36,138 bases of DNA from Acidimicrobiales bacterium (GCA_029263215.1 JAJCXY010000111.1:1-36138), one strand, 5' to 3'. Positions 1 through 8,119 are shown, numbered from the stretch's first letter. The notes: generated by a model not told the origin, from the letters alone. A program made the numbers and translations.

Positions 1-15
1 GCGAGATCCCCGTCG

Positions 16-453
16 TCATATTTGGCGAGGCGCGTACTCGATCTTCGTGAACGGCCAGTCGGTCTCGAGCCAGCTTGAGATGGCCCGCCAGGTGACGACG
101 TCCATATCGGCACGACTCGCTCGCACCCATGAACTCACCTCGGCGTCTGCGGTGCGCGACGGGTATATGTAGACACACCCGATCACCTCGTCACCATCGA
201 GAATCGAGAAGGTGAACCCGGAGCGATTCTCGAAGTCTTTGGCGTGTCGCACCAGGTCGGCGAGGTTGGATTCGAGAGTCATCGCCGTGGGCCATGTGCC
301 GTCCGGGAAACCAGGGGTCGCCCAGATGTGATCGATACTCGACATCCACGCGTCGTGATCTTTTTCGTTGTGTTGGGGTCCGAGGGGTTCCATACGGAAA
401 CCGGGACCATCAAAGCTGACAGGCACGACGAACTTGTCTTCCACGAGGCTCAT
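16..453 (-). CDS. GNAT-like N-acetyltransferase family protein
   Basis: 145-aa protein. The central part reads as the core of a GNAT fold: a beta strand ending in a G-C-V-Y-I-Y-P run (about residues 92-98), preceded by a strand with F-S-I-L-D-G-D-E-V. This is where acetyl-CoA-dependent N-acetyltransferases have their beta4 strand. The N-terminus (L-G-P-Q-H-N-E-K-D-H-D-A-W) matches the opening of many short actinobacterial GNAT-like proteins. I cannot see a clean Q/R-x-x-G-x-G/A pyrophosphate loop, so acetyl-CoA binding is not certain and no substrate can be named. It is transcribed divergently from the proline iminopeptidase gene, with a palindrome in the shared 82-bp gap. The stop lies 15 bp inside the window, so the gene is complete. 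Confidence 0.6.
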   Translation of the reverse strand: MSLVEDKFVVPVSFDGPGFRMEPLGPQHNEKDHDAWMSSIDHIWATPGFPDGTWPTAMTLESNLADLVRHAKDFENRSGFTFSILDGDEVIGCVYIYPSRTADAEVSSWVRASRADMDVVTWRAISSWLETDWPFTKIEYAPRQI

Positions 454-478
454 GCGGTCATCGTAGGTGTCGAGCAGT

Positions 479-493
479 TCGTCGGACCGACGA
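479..493. promoter_or_regulatory. 15-bp perfect palindrome in a divergent promoter region
   Basis: Two 7-bp arms, TCGTCGG and CCGACGA, flank a single central A. It is the only strong symmetry in the 82 bp between the divergent GNAT and proline iminopeptidase genes, so it could be an operator for a dimeric repressor acting on either gene. No regulator is encoded next to it. Function is inference. Confidence 0.3.
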
Positions 494-535
494 TTTCCGC
501 TCAGCCGCCGGTTCGGCCTGTGTCACACTTCGTCG

Positions 536-1486
536 GTGACTACGCGGCACCCGATCACCGAATCTCTCGAAGAGGGGATGTTGGAGGTTGGAGACGGGCA
601 CGCGATCCATTGGGAGATCTCCGGCAATCCCGACGGGAAGCCGGCAGTGTTGTTGCACGGCGGCCCGGGAAGCGGTTCGTCGCCACGGCACCGACAGATG
701 TTCGACCCCACGAAGTACCGGATCGTGCAGTTCGACCAGCGCAACTGCGGACACAGCACCCCCAACGCCCGAACACCGGAGGTCGATCTTTCAGCGAACA
801 CGACCGCGGCCCTGGTAGAGGACATCGAGCGGGTGAGAACCCTCCTGGGCATCGACCGCTGGCTCGTCTGGGGCGGTTCCTGGGGCACAACACTCGGCCT
901 CACATATGCCGAGACGTACCCGGAGTCGGCGACGGAGTTGGTGCTCTCGAGTGCCGTGACGACCAGCGGGACCGAGGTCGACTGGGTCACGCGGGCGATG
1001 GGGCGAGTGTTCCCCGAACGCTGGCGCGACTTCGTTGATGTGGTGCCGGCCGAAAGTCGAGACGGCAACCTTGCGCTGGCCTACAACCGTCTCTTGATGA
1101 ACCCCGACCCTGCCGTTCACGGTCCGGCCGCGCTGGCATGGTGCGACTGGGAGGACGTGCACGTCTCGATAGCGGAGGGATACCAGCCGTTCCTGCGAGA
1201 CGCGGATCCTGGTTTCCAGCTGTGCTTCGCTCGTCTCGTGACCCACTACTGGGGCCACGCCGGGTTCCTGGAAGAAGATCAGCTCGTACGCAACGCCGGG
1301 CGGCTCGCGGGGATCCCCACGTTTCTCGCCCACGGGCGCAGAGACATCAGCGCACCCGCCGACATCGCGGTGGCCCTCGCCGCCGAAATCCCCGATGCAA
1401 GACTCTTCATCGCCGAAGACGAAGGCCACGGCGGACCGGCAATGACGGACTGGATCATCTCCGTCACCGACTCGCTGGTCAACTGA
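536..1486 (+). CDS. pip: Proline iminopeptidase (alpha/beta hydrolase, peptidase family S33)
   Basis: Cytoplasmic serine peptidase expected to release N-terminal proline from peptides. With the GTG start at 536 the protein is 316 aa, the usual family length, and begins with the typical E-x-G-M-L-x-V-G-D-G lead-in. An upstream in-frame ATG at 467 would add 23 Ser/Arg-rich residues unlike the family. Visible signatures are the oxyanion-hole motif HGGPGSG (41-47), the D-Q-R-N-C-G-H-S segment (67-74), nucleophile elbow G-G-S-W-G with Ser115, Asp270 in H-G-R-R-D, and His298 in E-G-H-G-G. The whole catalytic triad is therefore present. The family motif is usually D-Q-R-G-C-G-x-S; here Asn replaces the first Gly. 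Confidence 0.9.
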   Translation: MTTRHPITESLEEGMLEVGDGHAIHWEISGNPDGKPAVLLHGGPGSGSSPRHRQMFDPTKYRIVQFDQRNCGHSTPNARTPEVDLSANTTAALVEDIERVRTLLGIDRWLVWGGSWGTTLGLTYAETYPESATELVLSSAVTTSGTEVDWVTRAMGRVFPERWRDFVDVVPAESRDGNLALAYNRLLMNPDPAVHGPAALAWCDWEDVHVSIAEGYQPFLRDADPGFQLCFARLVTHYWGHAGFLEEDQLVRNAGRLAGIPTFLAHGRRDISAPADIAVALAAEIPDARLFIAEDEGHGGPAMTDWIISVTDSLVN

Positions 1487-1497
1487 TCAATCCATCG

Positions 1498-1860
1498 CTA
1501 CCAGGCGGGTTGCCATAGCTCGATCGGGTTGCCTTCCGGGTCGTGCACTCGAGCGAATCGTCCAACACCGTCCATGGTGTGGTGATGACTGGCCTCGTGA
1601 CCGGCATCGGCGAGTTGAGCGAGCATCGCGTCGAGGTCACGAACTCTGAAGTTGACCATGAACTGACGGTCGGCACCGAAGTAGTCGGTGTCATTGGCGA
1701 ACGGAGCGAAGACCGTGACCCCTTCTGCGTTGACCCAGGGCGCATCGCTCGCTTCCTGAGGCACGAGCGAAACACCGAGCTGGTCCAGATACCAACGGGC
1801 CAGTCCCTCTGGATCATCGGCCCGAAAGAACAGCCCCCCGATACCAAGCACCTTCTCCAT
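1498..1860 (-). CDS. VOC-family (glyoxalase/bleomycin-resistance fold) protein
   Basis: 120-aa single-domain protein. It opens with G-I-G-G-L-F-F-R-A-D-D-P-E-G-L-A-R-W-Y, the classic first beta strand and helix of the vicinal oxygen chelate fold. It ends with R-V-H-D-P-E-G-N-P-I-E-L-W-Q-P, the equally typical final strand, whose Glu is the usual metal ligand. Members include glyoxalases, dioxygenases and antibiotic-binding proteins; nothing here separates these. It converges on the proline iminopeptidase gene with an 11-bp gap and lies in the same direction as the SRPBCC gene upstream. Confidence 0.8.
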   Translation of the reverse strand: MEKVLGIGGLFFRADDPEGLARWYLDQLGVSLVPQEASDAPWVNAEGVTVFAPFANDTDYFGADRQFMVNFRVRDLDAMLAQLADAGHEASHHHTMDGVGRFARVHDPEGNPIELWQPAW

Positions 1861-1994
1861 GGCTGCTCCCTCCGGCGGCCTGGCGGTCGAGCAGACCCTA
1901 GTTCCGCTTTGGCCCCCGTCGCGGTGCCCGGTACTCGTGGCGCCAAGTCGCTCCCGACGAATGACCGTCTCCGCAGAGCCGAAGAGTTTGCCCG

Positions 1995-2453
1995 TCAGGT
2001 AGCGGCCCGAGTCTGAGCGGTCGGTTCCAGGTTGTCGATGAAGCCGTTGAAGCCGTTCTTCATCTGCCGATCGAGCATCGGCCCGTAGAGGAACGCGAGT
2101 GGCCCACCCTTGGCTTCGTAGTCGTAGCTCATCGTGAGCGGGGTGTCTTCGTCGCCGTCGGAAAGGGTGAACGTCATAGTGGCTTGCTTGACCGGCATCT
2201 TCTTGATCTCATCGATGGCGATCACCATTCTCTCCTCGGGCACCCACTCGGTAACGGTCTCCCTCATGCTCATCGCTCCGTTCGGGACCAGCTCACACTG
2301 GCGCTGGGCTCCGACGCCCTCTGTTGCATCACCGATGGCGTAGCTGTTCTTGACGCCGTCGTTCCAGTCGACGATGTTGGGGTAATCGGCCAACACGGCC
2401 CACACGCTGGACCTCGGCGCGGCCAACGTCCTCCCTACCTTGACGTTCCTCAT
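1995..2453 (-). CDS. SRPBCC (START/Bet v1-like) family protein
   Basis: Small helix-grip-fold protein of 152 aa, expected to hold a hydrophobic ligand in a central cavity. The pattern is N-terminal V-G-R-T-L-A-A-P-R-S-S-V-W-A-V-L-A-D-Y-P-N-I-V-D-W, then alternating beta strands, then a C-terminal helix with G-F-N-G-F-I-D-N-L. The start is set at the ATG at 2453, preceded by a strong ribosome-binding site (GAGAGGAAG, 3 bases before it); the longer reading frame from 2504 adds 17 atypical residues. It lies 67 bp downstream of a TIGR03086-family gene, and these two families often travel with WYL regulators such as the one at 3227. Confidence 0.75.
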   Translation of the reverse strand: MRNVKVGRTLAAPRSSVWAVLADYPNIVDWNDGVKNSYAIGDATEGVGAQRQCELVPNGAMSMRETVTEWVPEERMVIAIDEIKKMPVKQATMTFTLSDGDEDTPLTMSYDYEAKGGPLAFLYGPMLDRQMKNGFNGFIDNLEPTAQTRAAT

Positions 2454-2520
2454 CGAACTTCCTCTCTCAGTTTTGATTTGACCAACGGCCTCGGCCGTTG
2501 CCACATGTTCGCGGACTTGG

Positions 2521-3162
2521 TCAGCGGCTGGGGTTTCGGCCGTTCCAGGCGACGAGCCGGTCGATCCCAGGGGCGTCGTCGGGGATCGGGATCTGTTCGG
2601 CGAACGGGATCGCGACCTCGTCCAGGCCCATGGCGGTTGAGATCTCCTCGAAGAGCACTCGGCGGTTCTCCGCGGGGAGGAAGTCGCGCCCGGCGAGCGC
2701 CGCGGTGACGACGGTGTCGTCCCAGTCGGGTTGTTGTCCGGTCGCGATCGCGAGGTCCCACGTGTGAACGGTCAGTTCGGAGAAGTAGGACGCCAGGATC
2801 TCGGCGCCGTTGCCTTGGATCCACGGCAGCGCCATGGGCTGTTCGAGCACGGCGTCGTCGCTCCACGCATCAGCGACGCTGCGAGCCGATGTCGTCCAGA
2901 CATCAGACCAGCCGTCGTCAGGTGCGGGGGTCTCGGTGACGGCAAAGGGGTCTTCGCCCTGTCCGAGCGCGGCGATGCGGTCGAGCACGGCGACGAGGTG
3001 CCCGAGCATGGTGCGCACGTCCATCTCTGGGCATGCCGTTGGGGCGGTGAGTTGGTCGGGCCGGACGTGAGCGATGACCGACCCACCTGTGGCGATCGCA
3101 CGGTCGAGAATTGGCCGTGGGTCTATGCGGTCGTGGGTGGCGGAGCGTGTCGGTGAGGTCAT
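2521..3162 (-). CDS. TIGR03086-family metal-binding protein (DinB/MDMPI superfamily)
   Basis: 213 aa. The N-terminal four-helix-bundle signature M-D-V-R-T-M-L-G-H-L-V-A-V-L-D-R and the later S-E-L-T-V-H-T-W-D-L-A-I-A-T-G give the conserved His residues of the DinB/mycothiol-dependent maleylpyruvate isomerase superfamily, which usually bind a divalent metal. It has the length of TIGR03086 proteins, whose substrates are unknown. It is divergent from the WYL regulator across a 64-bp gap that carries an inverted repeat and a direct repeat, so control by that regulator is likely. Thiol (mycothiol) dependence is inferred from the superfamily. Confidence 0.75.
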   Translation of the reverse strand: MTSPTRSATHDRIDPRPILDRAIATGGSVIAHVRPDQLTAPTACPEMDVRTMLGHLVAVLDRIAALGQGEDPFAVTETPAPDDGWSDVWTTSARSVADAWSDDAVLEQPMALPWIQGNGAEILASYFSELTVHTWDLAIATGQQPDWDDTVVTAALAGRDFLPAENRRVLFEEISTAMGLDEVAIPFAEQIPIPDDAPGIDRLVAWNGRNPSR

Positions 3163-3181
3163 AGAGCCATCTTGCCTACCG

Positions 3182-3213
3182 AAACCGGACAGACTGTGAC
3201 CGGTTTACTGTGA
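3182..3213. promoter_or_regulatory. Candidate operator of the WYL regulator
   Basis: In the 64-bp gap between the divergent TIGR03086 and WYL genes, AAACCGG (3182-3188) and CCGGTTT (3200-3206) form a perfect 7-bp inverted repeat with an 11-bp spacer. Overlapping it is a direct repeat ACTGTGA at 3193-3199 and 3207-3213. The site ends 13 bp before the GTG start of the regulator, so binding there would block its transcription. The symmetry is seen; the function is inferred from position. Confidence 0.45.
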
Positions 3214-3226
3214 AAGTATCATCAGG

Positions 3227-4174
3227 GTGCGAACCGACCGGCTGGTGGCCATCCTCCTCTTGCTGCAACAACGCGAGCAGGTGACAGCAGCAGAGGTCGC
3301 CCGGGAGCTGGAGGTCTCCGAGCGCACCGCCCGCCGCGACCTCGACGCCCTGGCCATGGCCGGGGTGCCCGTGTACTCCATACAGGGCCGAGGCGGCGGC
3401 TGGCGCCTCGTGGGCGGTGCCCGCACCGACCTGTCCGGGTTGACCGCGAGCGAAGCCCGCGCCCTGTTCCTGGTGGCCGGCCCGGCCTCGGCTGCGACGC
3501 CGGGTGTGAAAGCAGCTCTGCGCAAGCTCGTCCATGCCTTGCCGGAGCCCTTCCGGGTGCAGGCCCAGGCAGCAGCGTCGTCGTTGGTCGTGGACCCGCA
3601 ACGATGGGGGTCGAGTCGGATCGAGCACCGACCACCCCGGTTCCTCGACGAACTCCAGGACGCGGTGATCCGCGGCGTCCAGGTGCGGCTTGGCTATGTC
3701 GACCGCAAAGGCGCCGAAACCGAGAGAACCATCCACCCGCTGGGCATCGTCGCCAAAGGTCCGACGTGGTACCTCGTCTCCAACACCGACGCGGGCCGGC
3801 GGACCTTCCGGATCGACCGCGTGTCGTCGGTCGCGCCCACCGACGATCCCGTGCGCAGACCCGAGGACTTCGACCTGGCCGAGAGTTGGCGCGAGATCGC
3901 CGACGAGGTCGATCGCAAGCGAACCCCCCTCGAGATCCAGGCAGTATGCGCGCTCGACGGGATCGGCCTGCTCCGGATGATGCTCGGCGGTCGGCTCGAG
4001 GTGGGAGGTTCCACCACCGACGGCCGCATCGAGGTGGTGATCCGCGGCCACAACGAGTACGCGCTCGCAGGCGAACTCGCCGGGCTGGTCGAATGGCTCG
4101 AGGTGACTGGCCCTCCGGGCGTGCGAGAGCACCTGGCCTCGATCGGCAACGCGCTGATCAACCAATACCGCTGA
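3227..4174 (+). CDS. HTH/WYL-domain transcriptional regulator
   Basis: 315 aa, the normal length for PafC/YafY-type regulators. The N-terminal winged helix-turn-helix (about residues 1-60, with V-T-A-A-E-V-A-R-E-L-E-V-S-E-R-T-A-R-R-D) is followed by the conserved G-V-P-V-Y-S-I-Q-G-R-G-G-G-W-R-L segment. The WYL domain follows (T-W-Y-L-V-S-N-T around 178-185, R-T-F-R-I-D-R-V). A C-terminal WCX-like region ends near residue 310. WYL domains usually sense a ligand or nucleic acid. The start is GTG at 3227 with no good ribosome-binding site, so it may be leaderless. It probably controls itself and the divergent TIGR03086/SRPBCC genes. Confidence 0.85.
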   Translation: MRTDRLVAILLLLQQREQVTAAEVARELEVSERTARRDLDALAMAGVPVYSIQGRGGGWRLVGGARTDLSGLTASEARALFLVAGPASAATPGVKAALRKLVHALPEPFRVQAQAAASSLVVDPQRWGSSRIEHRPPRFLDELQDAVIRGVQVRLGYVDRKGAETERTIHPLGIVAKGPTWYLVSNTDAGRRTFRIDRVSSVAPTDDPVRRPEDFDLAESWREIADEVDRKRTPLEIQAVCALDGIGLLRMMLGGRLEVGGSTTDGRIEVVIRGHNEYALAGELAGLVEWLEVTGPPGVREHLASIGNALINQYR

Positions 4175-4534
4175 CACATATGGGCTCGACCAGATCGAAG
4201 GCCTGGCCCGACGCGACCTCGACCTCGGTGACCCCGCCGCAATGGCACGAGAGAAGGAGACCGGCGACATCGCAAGGTCCAACCGGCGACGCCAGTGGTG
4301 GCGAGACTGTCGCAGCGAATTCGACATCGCACTCCGCGCGCCGCCAGCCCGTGTCGATCCAGCCCGGAGCTTCCAGGTAGTCCACTCCACACTCAAGGCC
4401 GCTGGTGGCCCGGCGCTGACATCTCTCACCGAGGGGCAACTATCGCCAGCGGGTCGACGCCGGGTGGCGGGGTGGGCTGACCGAGCCGGGCGGGTGCTTC
4501 TCCTTGAGGCAGGTTCGGTCGTAGGGTCGCTCGG
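4175..4534. other. 360-bp intergenic stretch without a convincing gene
   Basis: I see no supported gene, RNA or repeat. The only minus-strand frame of note (4158-4439, TTG start, 93 codons) has no ribosome-binding site and no recognisable domain. The promoter of the kinase-fold gene at 4535 presumably lies here. Confidence 0.4.
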
Positions 4535-5638
4535 GTGGGTGAGGAGAAGCGAGGCCGCTTGGATCAGGATCGGATCACGCGACATCTGCGTTTGGCGCGG
4601 CGGTTCGCTGCTCTGTCAGACGACCAACTCCGAAACGTCGTTGCCGAAGGAACTCCACTCGGGTCCGGAATCGGCGGCATGCGAAGCCTGATCCACCTCG
4701 ACGGTGTTGCGGTGTTCGTGAAGCAGATCCCCCTCACACGAATTGAGCAGCTCGAGAGCAATCTCGAATCGACAAGCAATGTGTTCGGTCTGCCGTTGGG
4801 CTGCCAGTACGGAGTCGGCTCGCCATCATTTGGCGTCTGGCGTGAAGTCGCGGCAAACGAAACCGTCACCGACTGGACACTCAGCGGCCATCTGGACTGC
4901 TTCGCCGCGATGTACCACTGGCGAGTCACCGCGGGACCGACCTCCTCCAGCGCTCTGTGTCATGAACTGGCCGACATCGACAGATTCGTCGAGCACTGGC
5001 ATGGATCGGGCGCGGTACGGCGGCGGGTCGAAGCAATCGACTCTGCTGACGCCACCGTGACCCTGTTTCTCGAGTACATCCCGACACCGCTCTCAGCGTG
5101 GCTGCTCGGCCAGACCAACAGAAGCGAAACTGCCGCCAACGCCGCTATCGACATGGTCGAGGCGTGCCTGGTCCGCGACGTTCACGCCATGAACCAGTCG
5201 GGTCTATTCCACTTCGATGCCCACTTCGACAACATGGTCACCGACGGCCAAGGAATCTTCTTCGTCGACCTCGGCCTTGCCCTATCGGCAGGGTTCGACT
5301 TGTCCGATGAGGAGCGGGTCTTTCTCGCAGCGAATCGAAGCCACGATGTCTGCCATACCATCACCCGCCTGGTCGATTGGCTCGTCAGCCGCTACCTCGA
5401 CGTAGCCGACCATCACGCACGCGACAGCTTCATCGAGCAAGTCGCGGCGGGCGCCGCGGTAACGGGATCGATACCCGCCTCGGCCCAACGTGTCATCGCC
5501 CAATACTCACCTGTTGCCGCATGCATCAACCAGTTCTATTCCGTACTGCACGGCTCTGACAGAGCCGCGCTGTACCCGACAAACCCCGCACTCGTCGCGT
5601 GCAACGCGGCGCGCCTGGCGGTCCCCACTGACGCCTGA
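4535..5638 (+). CDS. Protein-kinase-fold phosphotransferase of unknown substrate
   Basis: 367 aa. The parts of a divergent kinase fold are visible in order: a glycine-rich loop G-S-G-I-G-G (43-48), an ATP-lysine candidate K63 in V-F-V-K-Q-I, an alpha-C glutamate candidate E104 in V-W-R-E-V-A, a catalytic loop H-F-D-A-H-F-D-N (226-233, Asp228 and Asn233), and a metal-binding D245 in F-V-D-L-G in place of DFG. The conserved N-V-F-G-L-P and Y-G-V-G-S-x-x-F-G segments match a group of actinobacterial 'serine/threonine kinase-like' proteins. Whether it phosphorylates protein or a small molecule is unknown. GTG start; no operon partner. Confidence 0.65.
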   Translation: MGEEKRGRLDQDRITRHLRLARRFAALSDDQLRNVVAEGTPLGSGIGGMRSLIHLDGVAVFVKQIPLTRIEQLESNLESTSNVFGLPLGCQYGVGSPSFGVWREVAANETVTDWTLSGHLDCFAAMYHWRVTAGPTSSSALCHELADIDRFVEHWHGSGAVRRRVEAIDSADATVTLFLEYIPTPLSAWLLGQTNRSETAANAAIDMVEACLVRDVHAMNQSGLFHFDAHFDNMVTDGQGIFFVDLGLALSAGFDLSDEERVFLAANRSHDVCHTITRLVDWLVSRYLDVADHHARDSFIEQVAAGAAVTGSIPASAQRVIAQYSPVAACINQFYSVLHGSDRAALYPTNPALVACNAARLAVPTDA

Positions 5639-5656
5639 GCACGCCGAGATCCCGGG

Positions 5657-6412
5657 TCAGGGCTTTCGCCAGACCGATACGTGCGATTGCGATTCGTCGG
5701 TGAAGGGGGAGCGATGCCAGTCGGCCCAGCGTGCCTCGAGCGTCATCCCTGCCAGCTCGGCCATGAGATCGAGTTCCGATGGCCAGACGTAGCGAAAGGC
5801 CGGGGAACTGGAGCGGACCTGGTCACCATCGATGTGGTAGTGATGCGAGATCGAGATCTGATTCACTTGATCTACGTACTCGTCGAAGCCGAGGTGGTGC
5901 GCAGATACATCGAATGGCACAATCGATTCGCCAGGAGTCAGTCGGTGGAGCTGTGGCAGTCCGTTCTCAATGACGAAACACCCACCCGGTGCAAGGTGCG
6001 CGGCGGCGTTACCGAAGCAAGCCACCTGCTGACGCTGGGTTCGCAGATTCGTGATTGTGTTGAAGACGAGGTAGACGAGGGCAGCATCGTCACACACTCG
6101 GATCTCGGTCATGTCACCAACCGACACCGAAACGAGTTCCGCCCCCTTCTTCTTCCGCAGTTCCGCCAGCATTGGTTCCGAAAAGTCGATTCCATGGACT
6201 CGGACCCCCGCCTCAGCCAAGGGCAGCGCGACGCGTCCAGTGCCAACCGCAAACTCGACCGCGGCTCCGTCGCCGGCCAGATCGGACAGAACGTCGACGG
6301 CCGCACCAACCGCCTCCAGACTGAATAGCTCGTGATCTTGGTCGTCGTAAGCCGCCGCGACTACAGGGTCGAGGTGCGGGTCGGGCAAGGCGAGATAGTC
6401 AGGTGCGGGCAC
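5657..6412 (-). CDS. Class I SAM-dependent methyltransferase
   Basis: 251 aa Rossmann-fold methyltransferase. Motif I is V-E-F-A-V-G-T-G-R (52-60), followed by the motif II acidic residue D76 in H-G-I-D-F-S-E-P-M-L. A motif IV-like strand reads A-L-V-Y-L-V-F-N-T-I-T-N-L. The second half (H-H-Y-H, F-R-Y-V-W-P-S-E-L-D-L-M-A) is typical of small-molecule methyltransferases of the Methyltransf_25/11 type. The substrate cannot be read from the sequence. The GTG start lacks a clear ribosome-binding site. It converges on the kinase-fold gene with an 18-bp gap. Confidence 0.85.
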   Translation of the reverse strand: MPAPDYLALPDPHLDPVVAAAYDDQDHELFSLEAVGAAVDVLSDLAGDGAAVEFAVGTGRVALPLAEAGVRVHGIDFSEPMLAELRKKKGAELVSVSVGDMTEIRVCDDAALVYLVFNTITNLRTQRQQVACFGNAAAHLAPGGCFVIENGLPQLHRLTPGESIVPFDVSAHHLGFDEYVDQVNQISISHHYHIDGDQVRSSSPAFRYVWPSELDLMAELAGMTLEARWADWHRSPFTDESQSHVSVWRKP

Positions 6413-6529
6413 GCTGAGAGTATCGCTCGAACCAAGAGCGGACCCCTACCGGAAACCGAAAGTGAACCGACACCGGCGATCGCCGTTACGAGCGGGGCTA
6501 TCGTGGCGGTTCGGCCTGGGGGTCATCAC

Positions 6530-7261
6530 GTGGACACGACGATCGACGAGTTGGCCGGGATCGCTTCCTCGGGGGCCAGGACTTCCGTGCTGATTCAGTC
6601 GTCGGACTTGGCAACACCAGTCACTCATCTGGGCCGATGGAAGGTGCGCGATGTCGCTGCTCACCTCGGAGGTGTTCATCGCTGGGCGACTCGTATCGTC
6701 ACAACCCGGTCGATGGACGGACCTGGTTTCACCAAGTCGAAGCTCGACGGGATCGAACTGTGCGATTGGTTCGACTCAGGGTTGGAGGAACTTCTTGCCG
6801 CCTTCAGGACGAACAACCCCGACGATCCGTGCCCGAACTTCAACCCTGGTTCGGTCAAGACGGTTCGATGGTGGTTGCGGCGCCAGCTCCACGAGACGAT
6901 GGTCCACCGCTGGGACATCGAACGAGCGCTGGGGTGCACAACACCGGTCGACCCTGCCGTCGCCGCCGACGGCATCGACGAGTTCTTGGACGTCTTCGTC
7001 CGCACACGTGGCAAACAGATGCTGACTGCTCCCTTGATCCTCTCCTCGACCCAGCCGTCGCGATCCTGGACGCTCACGCCTGCGGCACGACCCGGTCGTC
7101 TCGACATCGCAGCCGGTAGATCGGGCGACGCCACCACGGAGTTGTCCGGAGAGCCAGAGCAGCTTCTCCTCGCCCTCTGGCGGCGGCTGACGATCTCAGA
7201 AGCGGGCCTCGCGGTCAGCGGCGATCCGGCGCTTGCGGGCAGCCTCTTTGGCCACCCATGA
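6530..7261 (+). CDS. Maleylpyruvate isomerase-family mycothiol-dependent enzyme
   Basis: 243 aa with the two-domain MDMPI layout. The N-terminal DinB-like bundle has W-K-V-R-D-V-A-A-H-L-G-G (His45) and H-E-T-M-V-H-R-W-D-I-E (His121, Glu122, His126), the expected metal ligands. A C-terminal MDMPI_C-like alpha/beta part ends in V-S-G-D-P-A-L-A. Relatives use mycothiol as cofactor for isomerisation or conjugation. The reading frame opens at 6332, but the first 66 residues are low quality and overlap the methyltransferase start. GTG at 6530, preceded by a GGGGG-rich ribosome-binding site, gives the family's usual length. Second DinB/MDMPI-superfamily member in this 5-kb region. Confidence 0.8.
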   Translation: MDTTIDELAGIASSGARTSVLIQSSDLATPVTHLGRWKVRDVAAHLGGVHRWATRIVTTRSMDGPGFTKSKLDGIELCDWFDSGLEELLAAFRTNNPDDPCPNFNPGSVKTVRWWLRRQLHETMVHRWDIERALGCTTPVDPAVAADGIDEFLDVFVRTRGKQMLTAPLILSSTQPSRSWTLTPAARPGRLDIAAGRSGDATTELSGEPEQLLLALWRRLTISEAGLAVSGDPALAGSLFGHP

Positions 7262-7285
7262 GACATCAACAGGACTCGGTGCTCG

Positions 7286-8023
7286 TCATGTTTGCGATCG
7301 CAGGACGGCTGCCTCGGGGAGCTCGGCGGGTGAGCCATAGCCGTTTTCGCACAGCCAGCGGATCACGACCAGGCATCGCCACGACCACCAGCCTCGAACC
7401 AGTTCGCGGTCGACGTCTTTCCCATAGCCGGCGATGACATCATCGAGGTGCTCCTCGTTTGCGAGAGTCAGTGAGGCGATGTCGAACAATGCGTCACCTT
7501 GGCGGGCCTCGGACCAGTCGATGATGCCAGTGACGGTGTCGCCGTTGACAAAGACGTGCTCGAGGTGCAGGTCGCCGTGGATGAAGACTGGAGTCCACGG
7601 CCGGAGCACCGCATCGGCTTGCTGGCGGTTGCGGGCGACGACATCAGGAGGAAGTACGTCGTTGGCGACGAGCCAGTCGCACTCATCGGCGAGCCGGGTT
7701 GCAAGCTGCTCGGCGCTGTTGCCTGGCCATGTCGGTAGCGGTGCATCGTGCAGCATTCGGATGACTGCACCTGCCGCAGCCCATGCTGCGGGTGAAGCGG
7801 TAGATGGCCGGCCGATCTGGCCGAGAGTTCGACCCGGCACGGCGGCGAGCGCGAGCACGGGCGGCTTTCTCCACAGGATCTCCGGTGTCGGCACCGGAGC
7901 CATGTTGATTGCTTCGACTTCCACATCGGAGCGCGCTTGATCGGCATCGATCTTCAAGAACACGTCGCCGACGCGTAGCGTCATGCGATCGTTGTTGGCG
8001 AGAACCACTTCGACTTGATCCAC
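7286..8023 (-). CDS. Aminoglycoside phosphotransferase (APH)-family protein
   Basis: 245 aa from the GTG at 8023, giving the start V-D-Q-V-E-V-V-L. Kinase-like elements are K24 in V-F-L-K-I-D, the catalytic loop H-G-D-L-H-L-E-H (149-156, Asp151) and the metal-binding D169 in G-I-I-D-W-S-E-A. These are hallmarks of the APH/choline-kinase fold (PF01636). The family covers antibiotic kinases and many house-keeping small-molecule kinases, so resistance is only a possibility. An alternative GTG at 8119 directly abuts the stop of the MFS gene (TAG then GTG) and would add 32 residues. Either way it forms an apparent operon with the MFS exporter upstream. Confidence 0.8.
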   Translation of the reverse strand: MDQVEVVLANNDRMTLRVGDVFLKIDADQARSDVEVEAINMAPVPTPEILWRKPPVLALAAVPGRTLGQIGRPSTASPAAWAAAGAVIRMLHDAPLPTWPGNSAEQLATRLADECDWLVANDVLPPDVVARNRQQADAVLRPWTPVFIHGDLHLEHVFVNGDTVTGIIDWSEARQGDALFDIASLTLANEEHLDDVIAGYGKDVDRELVRGWWSWRCLVVIRWLCENGYGSPAELPEAAVLRSQT

Positions 8024-8119
8024 ACAGAACACTATTGCGGTGATCCCGGCGAGTGCCGGGTATTTGGGGCCGTTGACGATTCGCCACAACCCAGGCCGGG
8101 TGCTGGATACTCCCGGCAC

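Noticed and set aside
4158..4439. 93-codon minus-strand frame with several Cys and a C-H-C motif
   Set aside because: TTG start, no ribosome-binding site, overlaps the WYL gene end, no family resemblance. Kept only as a remote possibility.
3176..4585. 469-codon minus-strand frame opposite the WYL regulator
   Set aside because: Antisense of a well-supported regulator, without recognisable domains.
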